Part shown: piece after piece, positions 49,898-64,000 of the stretch
How the letters are laid out: each line of letters begins with the position of its first letter
How positions within the stretch are numbered: position 1 is the first letter of the stretch
Origin: Epinephelus fuscoguttatus
Lineage: Eukaryota; Chordata; Actinopteri; Perciformes; Serranidae
Direction: 5' to 3'
DNA length: 64,000 bases
Assembly: GCF_011397635.1 (NCBI RefSeq)
Contig: NC_064754.1
Location: 30,608,543 to 30,672,542 of the forward strand
The notes under the pieces: generated by a model
Told to the model about the DNA's origin: nothing
What the model saw: only the letters and a program-made list of their open reading frames with translations
Database searches by the model: none
Made by a program: the position numbers and the translations under genes

Positions 49898-52800
49898 CTA
49901 AAAAAAATAAATAAATAAATAAGTAAATAAATAAATAAATAAAAAGGGATCAGCACTCAGTGAATAACCTCCTAAGCCCTACGACAAACTATTATGGCAA
50001 GGCTTAACTATACAGACCAATGAGCAGTGATAACTAACATGTCTTTGGGGTCATCGGGTGGGAACCTCCTTTCACCGGTGTTTCGTCTAGTTGGTCCCAC
50101 GACACCTCCAGGAGGCTAGACAGTGATCTCTGGCGTCCCAGAGACACTCCCCTAATGCCAGGTCTCACTGCTCCCCACACTAACCGAACAACCTCCTTTA
50201 CCTTACCTATATTACCACAGAGGAGGTAGACCCAGGGAGGGAAGCCTTGTTAGGCTATCACACTCCCCCGCCGGGTTAGGCTGTACAGTCTACCTCCCCA
50301 AGACGAGCCCTCACAACAATGACACCTCCAGGAGGCTAGACAGTGATCTCAGCCCAAACAGAACAGCACTGCCACCTTCAACCAAACCCAGGCTCCGTTT
50401 ATGCGAGCTCCAGGCAGAAGCAATGCTGATACTACCTTTACTAGCACATTCACCATACTCTATTTCACACGCTACATAGCATAACTACAATGTAAGCTAA
50501 AGTTAAAGGAGATAAATGAACTCACAGGATCAGCAAACACACTCACTTTACAGCATGGTCTCAAACAAAATGGATTCCGATAGGCCACTCCCACACTTAA
50601 ATAACCTTCCTCTTCCTGGATTTCCTCCTTACATACACATGGCTCAGCCCAAACAGCACTGCCATCTTCAACCAAACCCAGGCTCCATACATGCGAGCTC
50701 CAGGCAGAAGCAATGCTGATACTAGCTTTCCTGTCACATTCACCATACTCTATTTCACACACTACATAGCATAACTACAATATAAGCTAAAGTTAAAGGA
50801 GCTAACTGGACTTACAGGATCAGCAAGCACACTCACCTTGCCGCATGGCCTCAAACAAAATGGATTCCAATAGGCCACTCCCACACTTAAATACTTCCTC
50901 TTCCTGGATTTCTCCTGACAGGAAGTGGATCTCTCCACCTGATCTCAAGGAGTTATGTGCCCTGCTTAGTAGTTCCCCTGCTGGCCCAGCTGACATTATT
51001 TCTTCTGTAATAGATAAACTGGCTGCATTTAATTGCTTCATCTGACATTTCCCTCACTGTCTTCCTCAAACTCTGTCCCCACTCCGAGTTCCCCCAGGAG
51101 TGAGACAGTTGATCTTGCTATGAATCCCCTACACCCCACTTCCACTGGACAAATCCTAGTCTTCCATCCTCGCTGCTCAGCTTCTGCTCCTAAGTCTGCA
51201 TATCTAAGCTTTTTTCTTTCATATGCTTCTTCCACTGAGTCTTCCCAAGGAACTGTCAGCTCGATGAAATAAACTATCTGTTGACTCACTGACCACAACA
51301 CTAAGTCAGGCCTCTGCCTGGTACAGACTATTTCCTGAGGAACAACAAGCTTTCCCCCTAAATCTACTTGCATTTCCCAATCACAAGCACCTTCTAGGCG
51401 GCCACACCCTTTGCCTCCTCACTAACTTATCCCTTCTGTATTTCTCTCCCTCACGGACAAACTGAATTACTAAACTCCTATCCTTAACACCTTGAATTCA
51501 CCTGTCTTCGTTTCCCTTCGATGCCTGCAGCTAAACATTTCAACACCTGATTATGTCGCCATGTATATCGGCCTTGTGACAAGCTAACTTTGCAACCTGA
51601 CAAAATATGCTTTAAAGTTGCGGTACGTGAACACAATGGGCATGACGGGTCCTCATTTACCCACAGTTTTAGGTTCTGGGGGGTTGGTAAGACATCGTAT
51701 GTAGCCCCTATCAGGAATCTAATACGATTCTCCTCCATACTCCACAGGTCCCTCCAACTAAGCTTCCTCTTCTCTACACTTTCCCAATTCAACCACTGTC
51801 CCTGTTTAGCCTGGGCCACTACCTTTGCACCCCTTACTATCTCTTCCTGTCTGCGTATCTGTTCTACAACCAGCTTTCTTTTATCTTTGAGGCCTGCTGT
51901 ATTCCATACCGGTTTACCTGAGCCCCAGGCCTCCCCGGCCAAACTGAACATTACCTACAATCTCTGCATGTCTAAGAGCTGCCTCTGCCTCCTGAACTGC
52001 CGATCTTGGGTTCCACTTCCTCCCTTGGTTGGATTTGGAACCACTCCTAACTACCACATCCTTACTCCCAGCTAACAAGAGCTCTGTCCTGACCTTGGTA
52101 CATTTAAATTCCTCTGTTAAACTAGTTACTGGCAGCTGAAGTATCCCTTTTCCATACAATGCAACACTATTTAGGCATCTAGGAGCGCCCAACCACTTCC
52201 TAATGTAGGAGCTAACCAACCTTTCAATTCTCTCCACAACAGTTATTGTAATTTCATAAATTGACAGTGGCCATATTAACCTAGGATATAGCCCAAATTG
52301 CAAACACCACAACTTCAACTTTCCTGGAAGTTCTGATTTATCTATTCTATCCAATCCTTCAGCCACATCTTTTCTAAATTTCACCACCTGTTCCTTATCA
52401 TTCAACTCTACATTGTACAACCTACCTAAGCTCTTTACTGACTTTTCCCTAATTGTTGGGATGTCCTCGCCATCTATGACAAACTTCCTATCACTTAATT
52501 TCCCTCTACATATCGAGATGCTTCTAGATTTACTAGGCTTGATTTTCATGCTGGCCCACTTGAGGTTCTTATTTACCTTCTCTAGTAGCCTCTTTGTACA
52601 TGGCATTGTTGTGGTCACCAGTGTCATGTCATCCATGTAAGCCCTAACTGGTGGAAGATGCAACCCATTCTGCCATCTCTCCCCACCTACCACCCACTTA
52701 GAAGCCCTGATGATTACTTCCATTGCCATAGTAAATGCTAACGGAGAAATTGTACACCCTGCCATGATGCCTATTTCTAGCCTCTGCCAACCTGTTGTGA

Positions 52801-53095
52801 AACCTGCTGTACTTAGACACAACCTAATATCCTGAAAGTATGCTTTCACTAAGTTAACAACTACCTGTGGCACTCTGAAGTAGTCAAACGCACTCCAAAT
52901 GAGGCTGTGCGGAACTGAACCAAATGCATTTGCAAGATCTAAAAATACTACGTGTAGGTCCCTTTTGTTAATCTTCGCTGCCTGAATCTGGTGCCAGATC
53001 ATGCTAGTATGCTCTAAACACCCTGAAAAACCTGGTATTCCTGCCTTCTGCACCATGGTATCTATTAAGCTATTCCTTTCTAAGTATGGTACTGT
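49898..53095 (-). mobile_element. 5'-truncated LINE with restriction-like endonuclease, in crtac1 intron 1
   Basis: Minus strand, in order: reverse transcriptase (53092-51914) with YLERNSLIDTMVQKAGIPGF, FLDLANAFGSVPH, GIMAGCTISPLAFTMAME and the catalytic box AYMDDMTLVT; a CCHC-type block (CPLCSRTATLKHILSGC, then QGRYTWRHNQVL, about 51700-51540); and a restriction-like endonuclease (51373-51038) with RPDLVLWS..IVYFIELTVPWED..AYERKKLRY. This domain order is that of the R2/R4/NeSL-type LINEs, not of APE-type L1 or L2; the clade is not certain. The frame breaks at least twice (about 51950-51914 and 51480-51375), and the N-terminal part of the RT is missing, so it is inactive. The 3' region has a 290 bp tandem duplication and ends in a (TTTA)n tract (49900-49945). 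Confidence 0.8.
50351..50935 (-). repeat. 290 bp tandem duplication in the LINE 3' region
   Basis: GGCTCC..TGCGAGCTCCAGGCAGAAG occurs at 50391 and 50681, and CATAGCATAACTACAAT and CTCAAACAAAATGGATTCC recur at the same spacing. Identity of the two units is about 90% by eye. A second short phrase, ACACCTCCAGGAGGCTAGAC, also occurs twice (50101 and 50323). Confidence 0.75.
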
Positions 53096-53591
53096 GCATG
53101 AGTAATGTATTTACACGTCAAAGTATTAAACAGCCACAATTATCTAAAATGATTAAAAGTTACAATCAAAGCACACAAAACTAAAATTTGGAGGAGTAGG
53201 TTAGAGTCTCCAAACACAATTAAAATTAGTAGAAAGCCTCAAAAGAAGGTACATTTAAGTGTGAGGTGTTTCTCTGCAAATCCACCAGTGAACACCATTA
53301 TGGTTTTCCCATTTCAAGAAAGTAATCCTACATTTGAAAATTAATCGCCTCTAGATGCATGCATATCCTCCATAAAATCGTCAGTTTTGCATCTGCATTA
53401 GTATTTGCATACAAATTTATTAATGCTAAGTTATTAGTGACACTTTCTGCATTACTGATAATTTCTTGGTAAATTGTTGTCAATAAAAAAAGGTGCACGA
53501 TATTATCTTGCAGCACTGATGCCTGTTTCTATTCAATCCAGTTTGTGCAGAGTAGCGTGCAGGAATTTAGTTACTTGAAAATCCATCTTAC

Positions 53592-53720
53592 CTGCCAGCT
53601 CAATCAGGGTACAGAGGCAGAGGTGATGTGACTTCGTTGCACTGATGAAAAAGCACTGAGCGCTGTTGTTAAATCATTTGGCAAAGACTCTCCACCTTAC
53701 ACAACTTCAGCTTTTAAAAT
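53592..53720 (-). other. crtac1: Probable crtac1 5' untranslated exon
   Basis: Minus-strand donor GGCAG|GTAAGATGG at 53592/53591. The first coding exon has its own acceptor (TTCCACCAG at 49780-49778, nine bases before the ATG), so an untranslated exon must lie upstream, and this is the best candidate. Its start is unknown. Confidence 0.6.
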
Positions 53721-54120
53721 TTACGAAACGGCTTGTGTAACGTATGGACGATTGGCCAATCAGCGAACAACTGTGCGCCTAATCAGAATGTTGACCAATG
53801 GCTGACCTGCGCTTCTGTGCGCGTGTGTGCGAGAGGCGGAAGTCTACTCTGTTTGTAGGCGCCGCTACATAAATGCATTACTGCGACGGCACAGAAACAA
53901 CACATTCAAGCGACAGCACGATAATAATTTCCACCGGGTGTGAAATCCTGACCGAAAAAGACAATAAATATTCGGTTGAAAAACAAATTGGACTGTTTAC
54001 AAACGTGCGCGCGCTCTAGTGTAGTCAAGCTGCAGCGCAAAGCAAGAACACTATCTCCCAGAATGCTTTGTGTTGCCCTACGCCTGCGTCAGCAGCGCGA
54101 CGAAAATCTGTAGCCAAACA
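53721..54120. promoter_or_regulatory. Divergent crtac1 / r3hcc1l promoter region
   Basis: About 300-400 bp separate the two inferred 5' exons. It holds an overlapping inverted and direct CCAAT box, ATTGGCCAATCAG (53751-53763), another CCAATGG (about 53795), GC-rich CG-containing stretches, and a ZNF143-like site at 54051-54070. Confidence 0.6.
54051..54070 (+). promoter_or_regulatory. ZNF143/STAF-THAP11-like site
   Basis: CTATCTCCCAGAATGCTTTG fits the known composite ACTACAATTCCCAGAATGC with few changes. Such sites mark promoters of housekeeping genes, close to the transcription start, here just upstream of the r3hcc1l donor at 54132. Confidence 0.6.
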
Positions 54121-54568
54121 AACCGAACACGGGTAAGTCGAAAGTGCAACAATTATCACATATAATTCTGTTTAGAAATGTTTTAAATGAAAATGAATAG
54201 CAAGAATTATATTTTAATGAATGCTGATATTAACTTAATGTTTGTGACCTCAATAAACAAGTGTCACAACCTCAGCGAGTGGAAGTTACGTTAGCTAAAT
54301 TGGTAAGCTAACTAGCTAACAGCAATGTAGTGGTCATTGAAACTAGTCAGATTTATAGACTCTTCTCACGGAGGAATCAACTAGTTCAAGAAGTTAGAAA
54401 AAACAAAACAAACAGTATTAAGCCCATCAAGACTCGCTCGGATATCTGTTAATCGTTTTGCAAGATTTGATATACTAACGTTATTTTCACGTTTAGTATG
54501 TTCACTGCATTGCCTTTCCCTCTGTTTCATTTCCTCTGTGATCCAGGTAGCTGTAATATAGTTTAACA

Positions 54569-57770
<3,202 letters not shown>

Positions 57771-58258
57771 CTAAACAGAAAGCTACTGTTTTATTTTGTA
57801 TTTTTTTTAGAATCCTTGATTCAGCAGAGGCTAAAGTCTTCTCCATTTCCTCTCCTGCTCTGTTTTTGTCAAATGGCCACTCCTTCCTTCCACCACACTT
57901 CCCAGAAGTGGATTCCAACCATTTCTCCTTCTTTCTGCCACAGTCCTTCTTTTTGCCTGCAGAGTTACATCAGATGAGATTGTCCTGCTGTTGATCTCCC
58001 ACCCTTATCTTCATAGTCTGTCCATGTTGCCTCTGTGCCATGGCCGAGCTAACACAACAGACTCACCTGTACCACAGTAACCACAGTCGTGAAGCACTGA
58101 GTCTAACCGTTTGTCGAACCCAACTAAATACATCTAATGCTTCGTGTTTGTTTTTATATGAATTTTTTATGCTTTTAAATCTGACCCAAGGAAATCCACG
58201 TGTTTATGTGAGGGAAGCAAAGTTTTTTTTGTGATATGTCCCGTAACACATATATATA

Positions 58259-58308
<50 letters not shown>

Positions 58309-58400
58309 AAATATAACTCACTCACGCTGATTCAGTACATCATTAAACCCTATGTGAAGACATTGTTGAGATCCCATTAGCTCGTCTATTAAACATTTTC
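57771..58400 (+). other. r3hcc1l: r3hcc1l 3' untranslated region
   Basis: Holds a long (TA)n tract (58248-58310) interrupted by T's. ATTAAA at 58388-58393 is a plausible poly(A) signal; the end is inferred. Confidence 0.5.
58248..58310. repeat. (TA)n microsatellite
   Basis: About 60 bp of TATA interrupted by TTTA at 58260 and 58296. Inside the r3hcc1l 3' UTR if the ATTAAA downstream is used. Confidence 0.85.
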
Positions 58401-61329
58401 TGAGAAGTGAAAAGCCTCTAAAAAAAGCTGGTGCTGTTGTTCTTGTCTAGCTTCATGGCTATTCTGTCTGTGTTTTGTGTTGTGTGCTCGTCTGTACACA
58501 TTTTCAACAAGAGAAGTCTTGTTCAAATGGGACTAATGATGATGATTATGATGAGGATAATATGGTTATTCAATCTAAGGAACAAACTTTAGCTGAATAA
58601 GCTTGTAGTTGACAGGTAGCTTGTTAGCCAGTAAGAAATACGCATTTTGGGGGTTTGTTGGGAGAAAAAGTGTTATTGTGAACACTGAAACTCTCGAGGA
58701 GTCCTACCTCAATGGTGTGTAGGCTAATGTATCCATCTTATATTGACGAAACATTCTTTTGAGGCTAAAACAGATTTACCTTTTCAAAACATTGTGAATA
58801 ACATTGTATCTGGTGCTAGTATATTTGAAAACTACGTCCTGAATAATAAGTAGTATGGACTCTGCACAGCAACAGATCTAAGGTCAGTAAATGTGAGTGA
58901 TACTCATGAGCAGATATTGTATTTTTGTGAACTAACTTTTTGATCAATGGAAGTTCAGCTGCAAGTCTAGTTTGGTGACATGTCTCCACTCCAGCTGAAG
59001 TATTACACAATGTATTAGTTGAGGAAGTTCGGAAATGTTCTTGAATGTTCCTCAACTTTTCTTTTTTTTCTATGTTCCTGGAAAGTCGATATTTCCGACT
59101 TTTCAACTAGAGAGAAAGACTGTTTGCTTAATTCCTGGTCAGCTTCCTGAAACACATACACACATCCAGGCTCAGGAGACTTTAGTTACAGCTGGAGGCA
59201 GCTGCCTCTTCTGAGGCTTCACCCAGCCAACCACAAACCATGTGACTCTGCGTCTCCTTCACCTCCTCAGCCAATAATTAAGTCTTATTCTCCTGCCTGG
59301 AGAAAGCTGCACATTTGCCACTTGTTATACCACAAATTAAATCAACTCATATCTTCAAAATACAATTTGCTGTTAACTTATGGCCTCACTCGCTGCTACC
59401 TGTCAGTGGATATGTGGTGCAACAGAGTGCTGAGTGCATAAATGTTAGACAATGTGATCATTAGAGTATGTGTGTCAAATTCGACTCTACCAGCACAGCA
59501 TATCCATGCTTCAGTGCAGTTCATTACAGCTGTGAGGAGCCCCGTTTGTGTAACAGTTCAGATCATTGCCTGAAGGCGACAGAGACACAGTGCCACGTGG
59601 CTCATGGTGGGCTAATTAAAGTGCTGCAGCCTCAGATGAGGCACCATTACATGTTCTGCTTTTTTCATCTCTTTTTAAATCAGTGGTTCACAGTGAGCGT
59701 GATAAGTTAATATTCACACTATTCAAATACATCTCTGCAGGTATTAATCTCTTTCCAAAGTTTCCTTGTTTCCAAAGATGTATTTACAGTAGGAGTGATG
59801 GAATTATTTATAGTCAGCACATCAAATACATTGTTGAGGCTGATGAATATGAGTTTTACAGCATGTGTTTCAGGTGTTTTAGGCCGGACATGAAGCAGGG
59901 AATATTAACTAGTGAGAGAAATACTGTTTTATTCAATAGGGAAGGTATTACAAAATGTGATGTAACGTTTGTTAACGTTTTCAGGAACATTATAAAGGTA
60001 AATATGCTAACAAGATGAAAGTATTTTTTTATTTTGATTTTTACTACTTCTATGACATTGAGTTATTAATGGTTTAGTGTGACTCACTCATACTGTCATT
60101 TATTTAACCTGCTGATGTCTGATCACCAAATTCTCTTCTGAAGTCAAAACAGTAGATACAAGATGTATTTAATGTTGATTTGTCATCACTCTTTCTGGTG
60201 TTCATGTTGTGATTTATTAAACCCTTTTCTTCTTATCTCTGGTTATGCTTTTTTTTAAACTGCCGACGTCTCAGCAGGTGCACATGTGACTTTCTCTTGC
60301 GCAGTCGACTTACGTGATTTCCAGCGTGGAACGAAACCAAATGTGGACAAATTTTCATAGTGAGTTTGCCAGAACAGAAGTGGACCTCCCTGTGTTCTGT
60401 TGGTCTTGCTGCTGAACTGCAAATACAGATTGTAGCTGCTCTTTACCATCATCGTGTGAGATCTGAGCCCTGCCTATAATCTCATGCTTTGCTGTGGCTT
60501 CACGAGGAGGTGATGCACCGCAGAGCACAGCGGCCTGCTGCGTGCTTCACACACAATCATTAGATTAACTACATAAACACAAACCACTACTGAGCAAGTG
60601 GTGGTTCCGAGTGCCAGCTCTGCCCCAGACGCGCTGCGTGTCATGGAGCAAATTAATTGTGAGGCATGGTCCAAATGAAGGACTAATCTAATGTCCCACC
60701 ACAATAAAGGACTCTGGTGGTGTAGGGTGATGAGTTTTCCAGCACCAAACACTGTCAGCAAATACACCTTACATCACCCTGCTCCCTTCTTAAAATACAA
60801 AGCTTTGCTACTAATGATGCTCAAATTGACTGATCACCACCTGAGCAGTAACAGTATTATTATTACATTTATCTACTTACAAAGACATGTAGGCGTGTTG
60901 CAGTCTGATAATAATGCACACTTGATTTAAGAGAAAAAATTACAGTCTTTCCCATAAAAAAGAAAAGTTGCATTCATAAGCAGTAAAACGCACTGTTCCT
61001 AAATTCAGCACACTCAAAGGCTTTTTAAAACTTTGCTGATACAGCCTCACTGGATTTGTAATGAGTAGCTTATGGTGGCTAATGTTAGCTAACTTATATT
61101 GCTATATAATGGACATTACTGATTTGGTGTTCAAAATCATATACCAGCATACTTATGTAGTATGGTATCAATGTAATCAAAAATGTAATGTGTTCACACT
61201 TAATAATATGTGGATTTTGTGTACGTGGGAAATGGCAGGAATTTTAAAGTACGAGACGTAAGCTTACTGAGCATACTCCAGTGCCCCACAATGCAATGCA
61301 TTGTCACTTCAGACTGCACAGTGGCCACA
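58401..61329. other. Gene-free region downstream of r3hcc1l
   Basis: AT-rich with scattered short open frames. The longest, 111 codons at 59683-60018, shows no family motif. No exon signals that join into a gene were seen. Confidence 0.5.
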
Positions 61330-61560
61330 GACTAAAAATAATGGACATAGCCACCGTGACATCACTCATGGGTTTGTGGACTCCCGTTTTGAAGCCTCAA
61401 GTTCGGCACTTCAGCCAATACGATCTGGATGTTTTGGAGCCAGAGGTGCCCACATTTGGGCGAGAGGTTGAAGCTGTGGAGAAGCAAGTGGTGGATTTGA
61501 CACAGTCTGTGGCAGACAACCTGTCACTCAAAGCCACCATCCTTAATTGCTTTAAGTTGG
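61330..61560 (+). repeat. Dispersed repeat (family I), copy 2
   Basis: ATGGACATAGCCACCGTGAC, ATCACTCATGGGTTTGTGGA and the following AGCC-rich text match 48207-48400 and 62880-63000. It appears split from its tail (61960-62000, TTTTTCAGCCCTGGGGGTTG) by the SINE-like repeat. Confidence 0.6.
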
Positions 61561-61920
61561 CGGCACAGTGTTGCAGTGGTTAGCATTGTCGCCTCACAGC
61601 AAGAGGGCTCCTGGTTCAAACCTGGGGTGGGGGAGCCCCTCTGTGTGGACTTTGCGTGTTCTCCCCATGTCAGCGTGGGTTTTCTCTGGGTACTCCAGCT
61701 TCCTCCCATAGTCCAAAGACATGCAGGTTATCTGGTGACTAAATTGCCCGTAGGTGTGAATGTGAGTGTGAATGGTTGTCTGTCTCTGTGTGTCAGCCCT
61801 GTGATAGTCTGGTGACCTGTCCAGGGTGTACCCCGCCTCTCGCCCAGTGTCAGCTGGGATAGGCTCCAGCCTCCCCATGACCCCTAACAGGATAAGCGGT
61901 AATGGAAAAATTAATGAATG
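61558..61920 (+). repeat. SINE-like repeat, nearly full
   Basis: Starts GGCGGCACAGTGTTGCAGTG, with GGTTAGCATTG and a B-box-like GGTTCAAACC, as in tRNA-derived pol III promoters. The body has TTTTCTCTGGGTACTCCAGC and GTCCAAAGACATGCAGG; the tail is GATAAGCGGTAATGGAAAAA then AATGAATGAA. It is a very common fish repeat; a broken copy is at 13934-14220. Not a tRNA gene: the cloverleaf cannot close. Confidence 0.7.
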
Positions 61921-62864
61921 AACTTTAAGACTTCATTAAATGTATATGGGCGAGTTATATAAAAGTTCATTTTTCAGCCCTGGGGGTTGCTGCTTGGAAG
62001 CGACTGGTGTTGTGCTAAAGACTGTTGCCTGATAGATATGTTTCTTCCTACCTAAATAAAACAGGGTCAATTATACAGCAGTAATAAATGTAACACGGCT
62101 GCCCTTTTTGCTGTTGTTTTCCGTGGGAGAGGGGTTTGAGTTTGTTTGGTTGTGTTTGATGGAGGATTTTGTTTTTGCCACTTGCTGTCAGGAATAAACG
62201 CAGATCGCCTCCAAAGATATCCACAGTCTGGACCTCTTCATATCAACACAACGCAGACGTCATGTGAGTCCACTGGTTACATAAACATGAACCAAACCCT
62301 AACCCTTTGGGGGAAAGTATTTTTGGGCCACATGGCATCACAGGACGGATCTGGAAATTGTAATTCCGTTGTTTGGCCACAGTGAGAATGGCTTCAAAGC
62401 CAGGAGCACATTTGGAATGGAGGGTGTAAGTTTTTAAGTTTTTATTTTTCAGGTGAGAAAATTAACTATTTAGATTCCCAAAATGTGGTCAGTTTATCCA
62501 AGCAACAGCTGCTTGGGAAATTAGCTGCGACATTTTCGGACATGCGAGAACTGCTGAGTGTAGTTATTTTATATTTCAGTGTGTACAGTCTGTTAGTAAT
62601 GGAATACTTAATTGTACAATTAGTAGGCAGTACGTACAGATTGAATATGCAGACAATAAGTTAGTATACAATTCCAAACACAGCTTTTGTCACTCGTCTC
62701 CCTTTGTGCTTCAGCTACAACAGCATAGCATGTAAGCTAAATGCGAAACAGTATTTAGCATTTAGCATCATCACATAGCCTAACTGTCACTCGTAGCTGC
62801 AGTGGCTTCAGAGGCAGCTCCTAAACACAAATCCTGCTTTAATCATGGGGCTTGTGGGTTCATA

Positions 62865-63160
62865 CTATAGACTGTATTGAATAATGTACGTAGCCACCAT
62901 GATGTCATCCATTGGTTTGTGGACTCAAGTTTGACATTTTGGTCGTCTTGGGTTTTTGGAGCCAGAAGTGACCCAAGGTGACTGTACTTGTATGAATTTA
63001 AACACGTGAGATATTTAAAAATTCAGCCCATGTACAATCGTACAGACCAAAACTATTTTTGTACCAGGCTGCTGTGAAGTTTTCGAGCCAACCTTAAGGG
63101 GTCATTAGAGGAACTACTATTTTTAGCAATTTTGCGCTGGCCTCATTTTTCAGCTCTGGG
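62865..63160 (+). repeat. Dispersed repeat (family I), copy 3
   Basis: CTATAGACTGTATTGAATAA, GTAGCCACCATGATGTCATC and ATTGGTTTGTGGACTCAAG, then TTTTTCAGCTCTGGGGGTTG at its end, parallel to copies 1 and 2. Confidence 0.6.
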
Positions 63161-64000
63161 GGTTGTCAGTTGATTAATATGTAGGCCTATGATAATAAAA
63201 GATGCTGGACATGATATGATGTGTTCAGGGATGTGTTGGCACATTACAATGGAGTATGAGTTATTTTTTATGTCCACAGGTAAAGGATAGTTAGTCATCA
63301 CCTTAGAGAAAGCATTAACAGTCAACATCAGCATTCTCCCACTGCAGCCAGTCTCAAAATCTGCAAAATGTCTATCACTTTCTGTTTGTACTTTGTATTG
63401 CTCTTGATTTTGTCCTTTCACCTATAGAAAGTGAAAATTATACTCCAACTCATAAAGGGGGGAAAATAAGGCAGAAGTAGGTGACGTTTTAAAAGTATAG
63501 CCTGTGTAATGTGACAATGGGCAGCTGTGAAAGTTTCCACAGTGTTTGTATGTGTTCATCAGTGGCAATGAGGTTGGAAACAACCATAAAATACGGGTTA
63601 GCTCAGGCTCCCTGGGAAAAGATGGGAAACCCAGTTGTTGTTGAAGCTTCACTCTTTTTACTGTAGATCTTTATTTAAATCTGCTGAAGGAAGCAAAGGA
63701 GTCTGCATGCTGTCAGACAAACTAGCACAAGGCACTGTATAAACTGCTGTCAAGAGATAACTTGACTATTTATCATTTATCTTTACTATGTTAAACAAGG
63801 GAATCTCAATTAGCTAGTTTGCATATTCCCCAAATCTGCAGAAACTGTAACATTAACCATTATCCTTGTTCTGCATCAGAAAACTCTGCAGTCAAATAAC
63901 CATGCCTCAAATAAACATAGAGTTTGTCAGTCTGATGTTTATTCTTTCACTACCATTACCAAGTCCTGTTCAAGGCGCAATACCGTGGTACAACCACATC
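63161..64000. other. End of window, no gene seen
   Basis: AT-rich, with no recognised gene, repeat or motif. The next gene of this block in mammals (LOXL4) is not reached. Confidence 0.5.

Noticed and set aside
59683-60018. 111-codon frame beyond r3hcc1l
   Set aside because: No recognisable motif, AT-rich, isolated; could not be supported as a gene.
61558-61640. tRNA gene
   Set aside because: A- and B-box-like motifs are present but the cloverleaf does not close; it is the head of a SINE-like repeat.

Overview
This window looks like teleost fish DNA, most likely from a spiny-rayed (percomorph) fish. The genes have GT-AG introns, CA/GT microsatellites are frequent, many short non-autonomous DNA transposons of the kind seen in fish are scattered through it, and the gene order matches the vertebrate block held at human 10q24.2. 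The clade call is an inference from gene content and repeats, not from a database search. No virus-like element, operon or CRISPR array was seen.

Layout, left to right: pi4k2a (+, 67-5612, 9 exons, 447 aa); avpi1 (-, 10005-8201, 190 aa, with a perfect CRE upstream); a 3.5 kb repeat-rich gap with a LINE fragment, a SINE-like repeat and a strong CTCF-like motif; a tiny two-exon cytochrome c oxidase subunit 8 gene (+, 14705-15037, 73 aa); a C2H2 zinc-finger gene (+, 15356-17941, 470 aa); a gap with an 840 bp foldback element; zfyve27/protrudin (+, coding 23900-30645, 416 aa, including a 21 nt microexon); a gap full of nested repeats; golga7b (+, 35394-39401, 158 aa); a tail-to-tail gap with a transposon-in-transposon stack; crtac1 (-, 49768-43849, 548 aa, without the EGF-like C-terminus), whose intron 1 holds a 5'-truncated LINE with a restriction-like endonuclease; a divergent promoter; r3hcc1l (+, 54569-57770, 339 aa); and about 6 kb with no recognisable gene.

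The genes do not form one pathway. Two act on membrane lipid and trafficking (pi4k2a makes PI4P on endosomes and Golgi; zfyve27 shapes ER and binds VAP), golga7b is an accessory subunit of protein palmitoyltransferases, crtac1 is a secreted calcium-binding beta-propeller protein, cox8 is a respiratory-chain subunit, and avpi1, the zinc-finger gene and r3hcc1l are signalling, nuclear or RNA-linked. What ties them together is conserved synteny. Compared with mammals, cox8 plus the zinc-finger gene lie where MARVELD1 is expected, and SFRP5 is missing between zfyve27 and golga7b. Exon borders were read by eye; all coding exon sums are multiples of three and the phases agree. I found no clear undescribed system; the best leads are regulatory (microexon, CRE, CTCF-like sites) and transposon architecture.
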